Below are positions 25,996 through 37,030 of a stretch of 64,000 nucleotides of DNA, piece by piece. The DNA is taken from positions 22,264,518 to 22,328,517 of the forward strand of contig OX155963.1 of NCBI GenBank assembly GCA_944548615.1, written 5' to 3'. The DNA comes from Micropterix aruncella. Lineage: Eukaryota; Arthropoda; Insecta; Lepidoptera; Micropterigidae. The notes beneath the pieces are model-generated. The model saw only the letters and a list, made by a program, of their open reading frames with translations, had not been told where the DNA came from and ran no database searches. Position numbers and translations under genes: made by a program. Within the stretch, counting starts at the first letter, position 1, and each line of letters starts with the position of its first letter.

Positions 25996-26105
25996 AACGT
26001 AATAGAATAGAATAACTTTATTGTTCTATAAAAACATTACTTCATCAATGTATTAAGCATTACCTAATAAAACACTGGTTTTATAGAAAAAGACAATTTA
26101 TGCAC
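25996..26105 (-). mobile_element. LINE 3'-end fragment with (TATTC)n tail
   Basis: AATAGAATAGAATAACTTTA and GTTTTATAGAAAAAGACAAT match 54514-54605 closely. On the minus strand it ends in TTATTCTATTCTATT. Non-coding 3' UTR piece only. Confidence 0.6.
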
Positions 26106-26173
26106 AAAGAATTCCATTCTGTCGGACGGTCTCGCCAAAGAAATTTACGTTGCAAGCGATTATTGTTCATTCG

Positions 26174-26481
26174 TCAAACATGGCCGAACCATCTTAGTCG
26201 ACGTTTTTGTATTTTTTCTTCGAACGTTGTTTGTTGATCGCATCTTTCTCTAATGGTCTCGTTTTGAATTCGGCCGCGGAGTGAGACACCGAGAATCTGC
26301 CTGAAGCACCGCATTTGGAAGACTTCGAATTTGTTGAGGTGCGATTGTAGTAACATCTACGTTTCCGATCCATAAAGAAGAATGGGATGGACCAACGTCG
26401 TATAGTCGTATTTTGGTTTTGTTGGCAATATTCGTTCGATTTGTCGATAATATATATTATCGTCAATCTGCGGTGCCCCAA
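26174..26481 (-). pseudogene. RTE-like LINE C-terminal fragment
   Basis: A minus frame at 26356-26174 contains FQMRCFRQILGVSLRGRIQN and ends RRLRWFGHV. This series follows the RT domain in RTE-type and related endonuclease-RT LINEs. The upstream part (26481-26360) is in another frame. Short and decayed; no catalytic motif remains. Confidence 0.65.
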
Positions 26482-26630
26482 GAAAATTTGGTATTTATCG
26501 ATAAGTAATATATATTTTCGACAAACTCCGGTAAATTAAGAAAATTTTGATTTTGTCAATAATATATGTATATTGTCGACAAACTCCGGCACCCCAAGAA
26601 AAATTTGAATTTGTCTATAAAATATAACAC
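26430..26630. repeat. ~64-bp minisatellite, three units
   Basis: Three diverged units, each with GTCGATAATATATAT-like sequence, then CGACAAACTCCGGCACCCC and AAGAAAATTTGatTTT. The units differ by small indels. Confidence 0.7.
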
Positions 26631-27147
26631 GGTGAATTAATTACCTGGAGATATTTCTCAAACTGAAAGCAAAAGAAAGATTAGCCTGAAAAGAAACCGC
26701 TAAATTCCACAAAATACATCTCAATCTCGCAAAATATTACGCACATTTCGCTTTATGCTTGCCCACTCTTGCCTTCAGCGTATCTGCGAATTTATTTTAT
26801 GTTTTTATTTGAGGCATAAAGGAAGGCGAAGTGCTCCATTGGGACGATGTACAAAATTTTACGATGTGGGGGCTTTGATGTAATTGAAAGAGCAGGCTTT
26901 GATGCTAAACGCTCATATTTACTACGTGTATCTCCACCCGGCGCTCCAGAAACGCGAGGAATAATATTGTATTTCATTTTTTTTAATTGCACCACAAATT
27001 TTAACTACTCTAGGCAGTCGCAAATAAGAAGCTTCTTAATAAATTGCAAAGGATTCGAAACGCGTGTATTTGATTTGTTTATTCCCTGAAGAAGTTTGAT
27101 CACATATCGACCTTTCGTTGGCTAATGGAGTGGCGCCCCATTAGACG
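26631..27147. other. No recognised feature
   Basis: A plus frame at 26847-27089 (80 codons) shows no family motif. No terminal repeats were seen. Confidence 0.4.
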
Positions 27148-27437
27148 ATGTCAGGATTTTCACACACTCACCCTACTCTTTCGTATACTTCATTAAAACA
27201 TGCCTTCTTATTTGTACAATCTCTTCTACCCCTTTCATCCCGTGGCCTTCCATCAAGCTTTCAGGAGAATTTATTACTGCCTATACCTCAGCATTCATCA
27301 ACTTGCATGTCCAAGACATTTGCAGTGCAGGCGGCCCGAATATGGAACTTTGTGCCATTATGCCTTTGTACCCGAGACAACTTGGAACCTGATTGTGGTT
27401 AAACAATCTATTAAGATGCATTTACTTGACGTATGAA
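27148..27437 (+). pseudogene. LINE reverse-transcriptase C-terminal fragment
   Basis: The plus frame contains LLPIPQHSSTCMSKTFAVQA and ARIWNFVP, then continues in another frame to KQSIKMHLL. This is the R-x-WN-x-LP signature region at the end of Jockey/CR1 LINE proteins. There is one frameshift near 27380, no catalytic domain, and a C-rich run follows. Confidence 0.6.
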
Positions 27438-27440
27438 TAA

Positions 27441-27473
27441 CCCCCCTTCTCCTGCCCCCCCCCCCCCCCTCCT
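27441..27473 (+). repeat. Poly(C) tract
   Basis: CCCCCCTTCTCCTGC followed by a run of about 16 C, then TCCTAG. Like the C-rich tracts at 41478 and 63420. Confidence 0.85.
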
Positions 27474-27524
27474 AGCTTGTCATTATATTCCATTCCTCCA
27501 TTCGATATTAAGTTGACATATATT

Positions 27525-27640
27525 ATTATTTTTACACGACTGCCCAACACGAGTGTTTTCAGGATTCATCTATGTATGTTTTCTGTTTCTTTATTCCACC
27601 ATAAATTCTAAACGCTTGAACCTATTATATTTAATATTTT
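27525..27640 (+). repeat. Helitron-like dispersed repeat fragment
   Basis: CGACTGCCCAACACGAGTG, AGGATTCATCTATGTATG and AATTCTAAACGCTTGAACC match 6945-7045. Confidence 0.55.
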
Positions 27641-27879
27641 AAATGGTAAAATGTAATATTATTTGTGAATTGCCTTAAAACCAATGAATAAATATTTCCG
27701 TAATTCTCTATTTATTACTGTAAATCTAGCGATCGTCGCCGAAATTCCCGTATCTCACGAAGAACCCACCAATTGCGAAATAAAATTTGTAAGACTCACC
27801 TTGTTCGGGTAGTGTTTACTTAACGGAAAATGGCGCATTGCTTCTACCTCACTGTCTCGGGTACATTAAGGAAATTGAA

Positions 27880-28340
27880 CGCAAACATTTTAAGGCCTTT
27901 ACAAAGGAAATTTCCAAGTCTTGTAAAAGCATTCCCAGAAACCCCCACTCCCACCGTACAAACCTCTTGTCACCAATAAATCAATCATCTGCCAGGTTTG
28001 CATAAATATGAGACTGTACAGATGAGACGAGAGACTCGTAATTTTTCGGCAGTATATATTGCGTAGCGGTGGAAATGACGAAATACAGACATAGCGACAA
28101 GCTCCGACCCTTCTCATTCTTCGACCTTTTTCAAAGAGTCCTTTGCAGTACAGACAGCTCGCCACTGAGGAATTTTCTAGTCTTTGAATACAGCAATCAG
28201 CTACGCTTGGCATGTTTAAATAAGATCTAAAAACCCCATCTACTGGAAAACTAAGTGATCACAAATGACCTTCTCCTCACAACTGAAATTTACCCTTTAT
28301 AAATCCTAGTCCAAAAACCCTTTTCCCTCCCCTCTCCCCT
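27880..28340 (+). pseudogene. Decayed LINE C-terminus and 3' UTR
   Basis: Translating 28090-28160 on + gives SDPSHSSTFFKESFAVQTAR, parallel to the 27148 fragment. The following sequence (TTGAATACAGCAATCAGCTA, GGAAAACTAAGTGATCACAA) is closely related to 29950-30130. Several stops. A minus frame of 104 codons over the same DNA is a shadow. Confidence 0.5.
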
Positions 28341-28686
28341 TCTCCCATATTTTATTGTTTAATTTTCAAAAAACAAAAACATCATTTTTAAGAAAACTAA
28401 TAATACTACGAATTTATAATTTTATAATATTACAAATTTTTTTTAAACTTGTTTGGATACTTTTTATTGTGTGTTTATTTTTGTATAGAGTGCCTAAGAT
28501 GACTATTAATATTTTTATGATAATTATTCAATTTATATGTACATGAAATCAGTTTTGTTTTTATTATTTTATTTGTCTGCTGTGTAAAGCCAACTTTAGT
28601 CATTGCCTTGTCAAATGAATGTTTCTGTTTGATTATTTTTGTATCAAACTGTTACTAGCAACTGTAACAACTATAACACATTCTAA
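28341..28686. other. AT-rich DNA without a feature
   Basis: Hydrophobic chance frames only. Confidence 0.4.
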
Positions 28687-29175
28687 AGGTGGGTATCCAT
28701 TAGGTTCGCGCACCAACTCTGCTCCGCGCACCTGCAACTGCTCCAGTAGTGGATACGTCCGCGCTCCTGGAGCGTGCAACGTTGCGCGCTCCGCGGCGAG
28801 CGCTCCGAGCGGTGGCGGTAAATGCGCGAACACAAAGTGATGCGCAGTATGTTCGTGGACGCGAGCGAAGTAAGACGTTGGTGGGTACGTCTCGTGCATC
28901 ACGCTCGGCGTTCAGTAAACGCGAATCCATCGCTATGGAGTGGGCCGAAGCGAAATGTCTAGCTCTAATCGAGGAGTACCGAAATTATACAGCGCTGTGG
29001 GATCCGAAAGATGACCAATTTAAAAATAAATTCTGGCGGCGACATGTTCGCTCAACGTTCGAATGAAAACTGCAGAGCACTCGTTGTTCTTGGGTTGATG
29101 CGCGCTCCGTCTCCATTTGAGCAGTTGCAAATGTGCGGAGCAGAGTTGATGGGCTAACCTAATGGATACCCACCT
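28687..29175. mobile_element. PIF/Harbinger-like derivative with TAA target duplication
   Basis: Terminal inverted repeats begin AGGTGGGTATCCATTAGGTT and continue to CAACTCTGCTCCGC, with a few mismatches between arms. TAA flanks both sides (28684-28686 and 29176-29178), matching the TWA target of PIF/Harbinger. It is GC-rich compared with its surroundings and carries a MADF-like gene piece. At 489 bp it has lost the transposase. Confidence 0.75.
28935..29066 (+). pseudogene. MADF/Myb-like DNA-binding domain fragment
   Basis: The frame begins MEWAEAKCLALIEEYRNYTA and goes on to LWDPKDDQFKNKFW. The layout (hydrophobic helix, Y-x-x-LWD, then a Trp) matches the start of a MADF domain, the DNA-binding partner protein of many PIF/Harbinger elements. 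It ends after 44 residues; a full domain is about 85. The frame is open upstream to 28749. Confidence 0.6.
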
Positions 29176-29409
29176 TAATATGCGATAGTTAGTTAGTTAA
29201 CGTGTCCGGGCCAGGTTATATCACGTGTCCAAACATATGCGGCCTGGATGGTTTGGTGTGTGATATGGATTGACAGCTGCGGGCTTAAATGCGGGTTACT
29301 AGCTTAAATTATTCAATTATGCTTTTATTGTATATTCTGAATAATTTAAATTGACTACTGAATACTGAATTCTATTCTTTACTTACCATTCTTCACTTAC
29401 TTCACTCTT

Positions 29410-29945
29410 ACCGGCGGCCTCCACGCATGAAGCGCAAGCACTCTGGCCTGAGGGCTAGTTTCCCCCAGGAGTCAATCTTCTGGCGCTCCTGGATGGTCTG
29501 CGCACCGTGTGGAGTAAGCCAATCGATTGTGCATTCTGACTAACAGTCGAAAGAGCCTGGAAAAAGTACTGTTTTCTATAGAGCGATGGTGGTTGTTGAC
29601 CTTACGGCGACTGCTCTTGAAACGACCATCGTCTACCCGATTCTGGGTGAATAGCCGGGCAAACAATGCCGTGGTCCGCGATCGATTCGGTTGACACCGC
29701 GCAAGTGGGGAGACCGGAGTAATCTGGTCGCAACTGGAAGTAAGGGCGCGAGTGTCGGCCTTCTGGGTAACATTCCTGGCTATCTCGCGGATAAGGCGTT
29801 GGCCTCTTACGGGCATGTGGCGGAGCTTGACGGTGGACTGTTTTGTTCTAAGTCTTCTGCGCTCACCTCACGGGAGACAGAACGTTCGAATTTCGTTAAA
29901 ACTTCCTGAGGTGACGGGTTCGCCCATTGTAGTTGACAGCTCTAG
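29410..29945 (+). repeat. GC-rich interspersed family G, copy 3 (best contiguous copy)
   Basis: Runs from CGGCGGCCTCCACGCATGAA through TGGTCTGCGCACCGTGTGG, TGCATTCTGACTAACAGTCG, CTTACGGCGACTGCTCTTGA and ACATTCCTGGCTATCTCGCG to GGTGACGGGTTCGCCCATTG. It is the least interrupted copy and useful as a reference for the family. Frames on both strands are shadows. Confidence 0.8.
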
Positions 29946-30160
29946 TTGTAGCTCGCTACTGGATAATTTTCTGCTCTTTGAATACGCCAATCAGATACGC
30001 TCGGAATGATAAAAAAACGAGCTGAAATCCTATCTACTGGATAATTAAGTAGTCACAAATGACGTTCTCCTAACAACTAAAATTTATCCTCCATAAATCC
30101 TGCCACACAATCCTCTTTCCTCAACTCTCCTCCCCTCATTGTTAAAAATCATTTTTACCT
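29946..30160 (+). pseudogene. LINE C-terminus/3' UTR fragment related to 28150-28340
   Basis: TTTGAATACGCCAATCAGAT, TCCTATCTACTGGATAATTA and AGTCACAAATGACGTTCTCC match the 28150-28340 fragment. Directly adjoins family G copy 3. Confidence 0.5.
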
Positions 30161-30767
30161 GATTTACTATCTTATGTATTTATTTATATTATTATACATA
30201 TAATTATTTATACCTATTACTAATTTTTATTTATTATTACTTATTTTTACTTGTGAAATTATTGTCTTTTGAAAGCTTAATTTTTAACCTAATTTAATTC
30301 CGAAATTTGGTCTCGGAAGTTATTTATTTTTATAATTGCTTCAGCCAGGGGCTTTCTCCAGACTTTAGATGCACTCCAACAAATACAAGGAACTGTATTG
30401 CTCACCTAGTTGTTTCGCCTTATTTCTGGAATATTCCTTGGTCTGGACTGCTCTATGACGTCAATTAGGTCGTACCTTTGCTTCACTTCCCAGGTTGCCA
30501 CACACCTTTCTCAACAAACTGTTCGTCGCGAAATGTTAACCGAGAAGTAAAAATGAAGCACAAGAAAACCTTTCCTCGAAGAAACGTCCGTATATGCGTT
30601 TTTTGTGCAAAATCTTATTCCACCAAACTTTTTTCTGCCGGAAGAACCGAGAGAGCTACCCTCGATATGTCCGATTCAACGCGTACGCGAATGACAGCTC
30701 ACTTCATCGTATATGTACCGTAAATACGATTATCGTTTTCGGATTTCGCTTCTACAGTTAATACAAT
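30161..30767. other. No recognised feature
   Basis: AT-rich to 30330, then mixed sequence. An 81-codon plus frame at 30478-30723 has no recognised motif. Confidence 0.4.
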
Positions 30768-31335
30768 TTATTATTTTATTTATTTAGGTACATAGGATTA
30801 GGTATACAGTTCATTCATTGGTCATGTAATATTATAATAATTATATAAATTATTTAATAATTAATATAGGGAGGTTTAACACATCTTACATGACCTTTAC
30901 TGCCAATAGCACATCTAACTAGGCGATAATTTGGCCCGTCTCTAGATGTGCATATTTTTATGCAATTTTAAGAAATGAAGTGTTATTTTTTAAAATAAAT
31001 TATTTGGACCCACCACCTGTATATACACATAAATATACCAATTTTATAAAAACTATAGCTATGTAATAAATATATACATTTATAGTTGTAATTTAATAAA
31101 ATTTAATTAAGAAAAATAGATAAGTGATACTAAATAAATTGTCGTGTGTTGCAAAGAAGTTGATCAGATTTTACATATCCCTTGTTAAGTAGCCATCTAT
31201 TAAGGTTTGCTTTAAATATTTTTATGTTAGGATAATTTTTCATGTCTTCACTAGGGGAATTATATAATTTTGTGGCTATGTAGAATATATGTCTCTGGGC
31301 AAATGTTGTCCTGACTGACGGAATTATATAATTTA
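30768..31335 (-). pseudogene. LINE 3' end with RT C-terminal peptide
   Basis: On the minus strand, 31330-31150 reads as VRTTFAQRHIFYIATKLYNS, then FKANLNRWLLNKGY. This is the same C-terminal layout as 1-252. A 3' UTR of ~370 bp follows and ends in a TTTATTTATTT tail (plus-strand view) at about 30775-30790. Confidence 0.65.
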
Positions 31336-31543
31336 TACTCCGGAATTATATAATTATACAATGCATCATTAGAATGTATCCAAAATCTGGCTCAAACAAT
31401 AATCATTTGTATTGCTATTCTTAGAATAGTATCTGCCTAGTTACGAGCGACACAAACTTTGGATAATGTAAATAATAACGATAAATAAAATAATAAAGTT
31501 AAGGGGAAGTCCCCTAACGCTGGACGGCACCTAGCATCGGACC
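31336..31543. other. AT-rich spacer
   Basis: Contains two AATTATATAATT palindromes (about 31320-31360); nothing else. Confidence 0.4.
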
Positions 31544-31673
31544 CTAATAGTATCTCGTCAAGTCACGTCGCGATCGATACAAAGACGTAGGAAAAGGAAA
31601 AGCGTACGCTTTTCCGCACCCTTTTAACCCGTCTTTGTATGGATCGCACCGCGACTTGTCGAGATACTATTAG
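31544..31673. repeat. 130-bp palindromic element
   Basis: Left arm CTAATAGTATCTCGTCAAGT, then CGATCGATACAAAGACG; the right arm repeats these inverted (CGTCTTTGTATGGATCG, ACTTGTCGAGATACTATTAG). The centre GGAAAAGCGTACGCTTTTCC is itself a perfect 20-bp palindrome. Non-coding; probably a foldback MITE, class unknown. Confidence 0.8.
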
Positions 31674-32897
31674 TGCCGACGCTATGTAATAGAATATTTC
31701 CGCTATGTCATAGAAGCTAAATAAATGTAACGTTTAAAATTTCGTTAATTGTGATACAGTATCTTTTATTTTTTGTACACGCATCAAACAAATAGTTAAA
31801 ATAACCCTGTGTGGCCAGTAGATATTTTTTAAACAAAAACAATTATTCGGTCAGGACGAATATATGTACATATATCTGACAGCTATCCACCTTGACACAT
31901 CGGATACTAAATTTATCGTTGCTAACCTAACGGCAATCTGAAGAGCAATACACACACTGTGAATTGTTAGACACCGCCTTCTTTTAAACCGCTCTACCAC
32001 AGTATACTACCCCAGGATACCACAGCATAGCACCCAGCTTTACTTTCGAGCTACAAGGCAATGCGGGAAGAGGGGTTCGTCACGACGAACGCGAACGGTA
32101 TGCATTACGGGCAGGTAATGGCTGCCGACCTTTTCAAGCGTTCGGATATCTGCGCAGGCCGAGTAGCAAAACATCTGGCGACCATATCCGAGCCCTTACG
32201 ACTCGTGACGTATTCGCTTTGATTTCAATCTTGTTCTAAGAGAATCTACTGTCTGGTAAACTGTGGCCCTACTATACATATACCACTCTACTATACAGAC
32301 AGACAGCGAAATCTCCACAATAGTATCAAATTTGTACGGAGCTCTAAAAAATCCATTTCAAGTTTTGATATCTTTTCATTTAATCTAACGTAACGTTATA
32401 AATTGAGTTCGCGAACTTTCCCCCTACTGGTCTGCCGTCTGTTACTCGGGGAAGCTTCCGTCTTGCAATTTCCTGAAGGCTGTGCTTCGGTGGAAGCGGC
32501 GCGCTTGTTCCGGTCAAGGATATCCGTGGGATAATCCGCCTTTGAGGCCTTACCGTAAATAAAATACAGCCGATCACAGGCGTTATATATTTTCTAATAC
32601 TGTCTTTTGGCATAAAATTAAGTATATTTTCTGTAAACTTATGGTATGGTATGGTATGGTAAACTTTTCTGCTATGACAAAGAAACTAGAGGCGTCAGAA
32701 AATGTCGCTTGCTTTTAGTAGAAAATATTATATTTCAAAGATCCAGCTAGAGATTTTTATTTTTTAAATACACTCAAGAGTAATGAATCCGGGTCATTAA
32801 CATAACCTGAATATCTCAGAAACTAAGAACGCTAGCTTATATAAATAAAAAGCATTTTATAGACAATTATTTTATAGAGAATATATAATTATTTTTA
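31674..32897. other. No recognised gene
   Basis: 32641-32660 is a short GGTAT microsatellite. The GC-richer piece at 32040-32210 has no family assignment. Confidence 0.4.
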
Positions 32898-33212
32898 TAG
32901 ATAATTATGTTATAGATTAGTAAAATATATGAAATCGGAGACTATCGCGATTGTTTCACATTATAAATAAGATAAAAAACTAATTTACCGTGTGAATTTT
33001 GTAACACCCGACGTTTCGGCGACGTTGCAACCGCCGTTGTCTAGGGTAGACTTTTTCAGTCTACCCTAGACAACGGCGGCTGCAACGTCACCAAATCGTC
33101 GGGTACTACAAATTTCATGCGGTAAATTCGTTTTTTATCTTATTTATAATGTCAAACAACCGCGATCGTCTCCGATTTCATATATTTTACTAATCTATAA
33201 CATAATTATCTA
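32898..33212. repeat. 315-bp foldback element with 154-nt arms
   Basis: Arms 32898-33051 and 33059-33212 are the same length and pair with few mismatches around a 7-nt loop (TTTTTCA). The inner stem is GTCTAGGGTAGAC. One arm recurs alone at 22505-22612. There is no coding content. A transcript would form a very long hairpin. The end sequence TAGATAATTATGTTATAGAT does not identify a superfamily. Confidence 0.9.
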
Positions 33213-34897
33213 TAAATTTAATTTATGCAATACAATACAATACAATCAACTACTCCAGTAGATAGGCCTTCCTACACTTGGATGCGTCACAAAATTAAAT
33301 GCCTAAAATTTAATTATTAAAAACATAACTATCATGATAGTTGTCATGGCTGTAATATTATATTCAATATTACCTACTTAAAAATAATCAAAATATACTA
33401 ATGTCATGAAATAGTAAAAGAGAATAATATATTAAAATAGAAATGCAAATTCTATGTAGAATAATCAACGTAAAATAATATTATTGCCAATCCAGCAATA
33501 TGCCTTCGTATAATAGTCAAATATAATAAATAAAACTCCTTAGTTGCTGTAAAGTAATGACATCAAAATGGCTAAAACCAAATAAATGATTTTTTGAAAA
33601 TTACACAACGAATTCACTGCATGTGCAATTCACACAAAATAAAAACTGAAACTGAAAAAAAAACACCGAATATTAGGCACCGAATATAGGATAGTGCCTA
33701 AAAACTCAGATGTGAAAACATTCAAATGACAGTATATTTTATTGATGTGGTATTCGTTAAAGTCTTAATGAAAAACTCACTCGTTTGAACTAACCTTGAA
33801 TGGGACCTAGGCCCACGTAATATTTTGAAATCATCTATATTATTTTCGCAATCTTGTTTGAATGAGGGCAAATCTGTCGAGAGCTAATTAACCCACTTCC
33901 CGTCATCCAATTAATTGGGCTAAAACTTTTCATATAGACTCGTTGTCGATGACAATACATTCTCTCAAGTTTGTAATGGGGGGGGGGGTAAGTTGGGCGA
34001 CAACGGGGCCACTTTGAGATTTCAAATGGGTAGGACAAACAATCATGATATAGATGAAGTAAAAAACTTTTTTTAACGAGTTGTTTTTTATGACCAGCAG
34101 ATTACCCTAAGCCACCAGTCAAATAAATGAAATCATTCAAAATAACACCAAAAATTACTCTCCTAAAAGGAATTATAAGGTCAAAAAGTATGAAATTTCG
34201 TTCAACAAAATTATTATTATTGTGTGACTTAAATGATAATTTTGATGAATCGTGATGGCGCAATATATGGTATTGATATTGAAGGTTAAATAAAATCATA
34301 ATAAGTGTAATAGCCGACTTATTTATTTTATTTTAACATTGGTGTGATTATGGGATGTTTATTTTTATTTTGAATTTGCTCTATATGATATAAATGCAAA
34401 ACTATGGTTGATCTATTGGCGGGTCACGCCGCTATTGCAGGTAACGTAAAATATCCTATCCGGCGGCATGATACACCGGTGAGCCAGACCAATTCAGATC
34501 TGTTGAAAATGTACAAGCTGCTACAACTGTCCCTGTGAACCGTAGGGATTCAAACAAGCAACTAAACTTGCTATAAAGATGATGAACTTTTGTGAGGAGT
34601 ATCCAGGAACACTGCATAGCTGTATGGCAAGTTTTGAAGAAAAAATAGAGAAGAAAAATATATCTTTAAGTTCATTTATCTATATATGCCTTTTTCTGTT
34701 TTTTTTTTCGTTTCTTTGTATTTATTATGGTTTTTATGTATACAGTTTGATTGTATTTTTTAATGCTCTGTAAAGGTATCATTTCTATGTAAAATTTTGT
34801 GTTTTATAAGAAAATGTATAGCTTTCATAAAAACGAAGTCTGACTTTAGTCCTTAATGCACTATCGTAGTCGCAAATTATTTCGCCAGGCTGCGCCG
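33213..34897. other. No recognised gene; short simple repeats
   Basis: 33229-33246 is an AATAC microsatellite followed by CAACTACTCCAGTAGATAGG, possibly a minus LINE tail. 33979-33990 is a G run. 34461-34489 resembles the hairpin at 38490-38521. The 64-codon plus frame at 34579-34773 is a hydrophobic chance frame. Confidence 0.4.
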
Positions 34898-35159
34898 TAT
34901 ATTTCAATTTCAATTTCAATTTCAATTTATTTCCAAAAAAAATCTTAACAGATTGTAGAAACTTAATATTTAGGTACATTTAAATTACAGTCTATTAGTC
35001 CGTTTTTACAATATTTACATTTATCACCACATACATACAGTTACTTCATTATTGCTTTTAGGGCATCAAAATCATTTTTAAGATTTATTTACTAAAACCA
35101 CAAATTAAAATAATCAATAAAAATAATCAAGAAATTAAAATCAGAAAAAGTCAGAATAA

Positions 35160-36946
35160 TTAAAAAATGCTACTTAAAATTGTAAAAAAAAAATGGCCAA
35201 AAATTTGAAAAATTATTAAAAAAAAAACAAACTCATCGATCGAGTAAAAATCTTTGTCTAATAAGAATTCTTTAAGTAACTTTTTGAATAAGCTTTCCAC
35301 TTGAATTGTTTTTAAACTTTCCGGTAGCCTGTTAAAGTAATATGGCCCGGAGTATTTTGTGTCTTGCCTTGCTGTGTTTAGTTTAACACATGGTATAAAA
35401 ATGTTTAATTTATTTTTCGTATTTTTAGTATGTGTATCTGAAAACTTTTTATAATGTGTTTCTTTATTCTTAAAAAACTCAGTCAGTAACTTAAAGAGAT
35501 AGAGTGAGGTTAAGGTGAGGATTCTTAGCCTTTTAAAAATGGGTCGACACGACTCTTCCCTTTTCACCTTTGCAATTATTCGCACTGCTCTCTTTTGGAG
35601 TATAAATATGGGTTCCCTATGACAAGCATAACAATTTCCCCAGATCGTAATGGCATAACTTATGATAGCTTCAATATAGCTGAAATAAACATTTCTTGTT
35701 TGCAATTCATCCAACGACCTTCTTACAATACTTAAAGCATAACATGCCCGACCTAACCTACTTTCGAGGTTTTCACAGTGAAAGTTCCATTTTAAAAGTT
35801 CGTCGACATGAACACCTAAAAATCTGGTACAAGGAGTTTGAGGAATAGCAGTGTTATTTATTGAAAGTATTATTGGCGAACCTTTATTCCGATTTCGATG
35901 ATTTGTAAAATGTATGAAGTTACTTTTAGACGCATTTAGTGTGAGGTTGTTGCTCTCAAACCGACTATTAAGTTTGAATAGATTAATTTTAACGTCAATC
36001 AATAATTCTTCCATATCGTTACCGGCAACAATTAAACTAGTGTCGTCGGCAAACATCGTTACATTTATATCGTTGAAATACATTGGTAAATCATTTACAT
36101 ATACTAAAAATAGAATAGGGCCCAAAATGGAACCCTGCGGGACTCCAAGTTTATTAGTTAAAGGGATCGAACAGTGTTTTGTAATGTTTTGATTTTGACA
36201 GTGTGTAATTTCCACGATTTGCGTCCTATTTTTTAAATATGAATCAAATCATTTTAAGCAGTCTCCCCTGACTCCATAATGATTTAGTTTGTTTAGTAAA
36301 ATATCATGCCTAACGCAATCAAATGCCTTACTCAAATCGCAAAAAATGCCTAAGGTGTAGTACTTGTCCATTAGTTTGTCATTTACATTAGATATGAAAT
36401 CCTCGATAGCTTTAGTAGTGGACTTGTTTCGTCTATATCCAAATTGTCTTTCACTAAGAATATTGTTTGCATCAAAAAACGCAATTAATCTATTTTTGAT
36501 TACAGTCTCTATGATTTTTGAGAAAGAAGACAAAATTGCAATTGGTCTAAATTTCCAGTTTCAGTTCTTGCGCCTGCTTTATAGAGTGGAATCACTTTTG
36601 ATAATTTCAACTCTTCGGGAAAAACACCACTTTCTATAGAGGCATTTATAGCCTGCGTTAAGGGGTTTTTAATATAATCTATTGCCCTATTAACAACAAA
36701 CATTGGAATTTCATCCGTCCCTACAGAATGACTCTTGTTCAATTTTTTTACTATATTTTCTATTTCCGTACTAGTGACGGGTTTCATAAATATTGAATTT
36801 GGATTTTGTCTTGCATTTGATAAGTAGAAATGAAATTCATTATTGTTACATTGAGCCTTGTTTATTTTCGTTGGATAATTTACAAAATATTTATTAAATT
36901 CATTTGCTACTTGTTCAGGATTATTTATTGTAATTTTGTCCCCCAT
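35160..36946 (-). pseudogene. LINE ORF2, reverse transcriptase and C-terminus
   Basis: Three frames in order: 36946-36509 (KLNKSHSVGTDEIPMFVVN, FPEELKLSKVIPLYK), 36533-36249 ([37 protein letters not shown] with the first palm Asp) and 36215-35160 (LGVPQGSILGPILF, VTMFADDTSLIV with the catalytic Asp pair, FLGVHVDELLKW, and the C-terminal PYYFNRLPESLKTI). Lesions: a frameshift near 36540 and one in-frame TGA at 36251-36249 where family members usually have Trp. Otherwise uninterrupted, so this is one of the least damaged elements here. Confidence 0.85.
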
Positions 36947-37030
36947 GTATATCTCGAAATTGACTTTTGGTTTGTTGTTTCTGTTTGTGTTTAAGTTTAC
37001 AATATTCCAAATTGCTTTACTTTGATTTTT

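Noticed and set aside
34579..34773. Small membrane protein ORF (64 codons)
   Set aside because: The hydrophobic run is T-rich low-complexity DNA with no homolog that I recognise.
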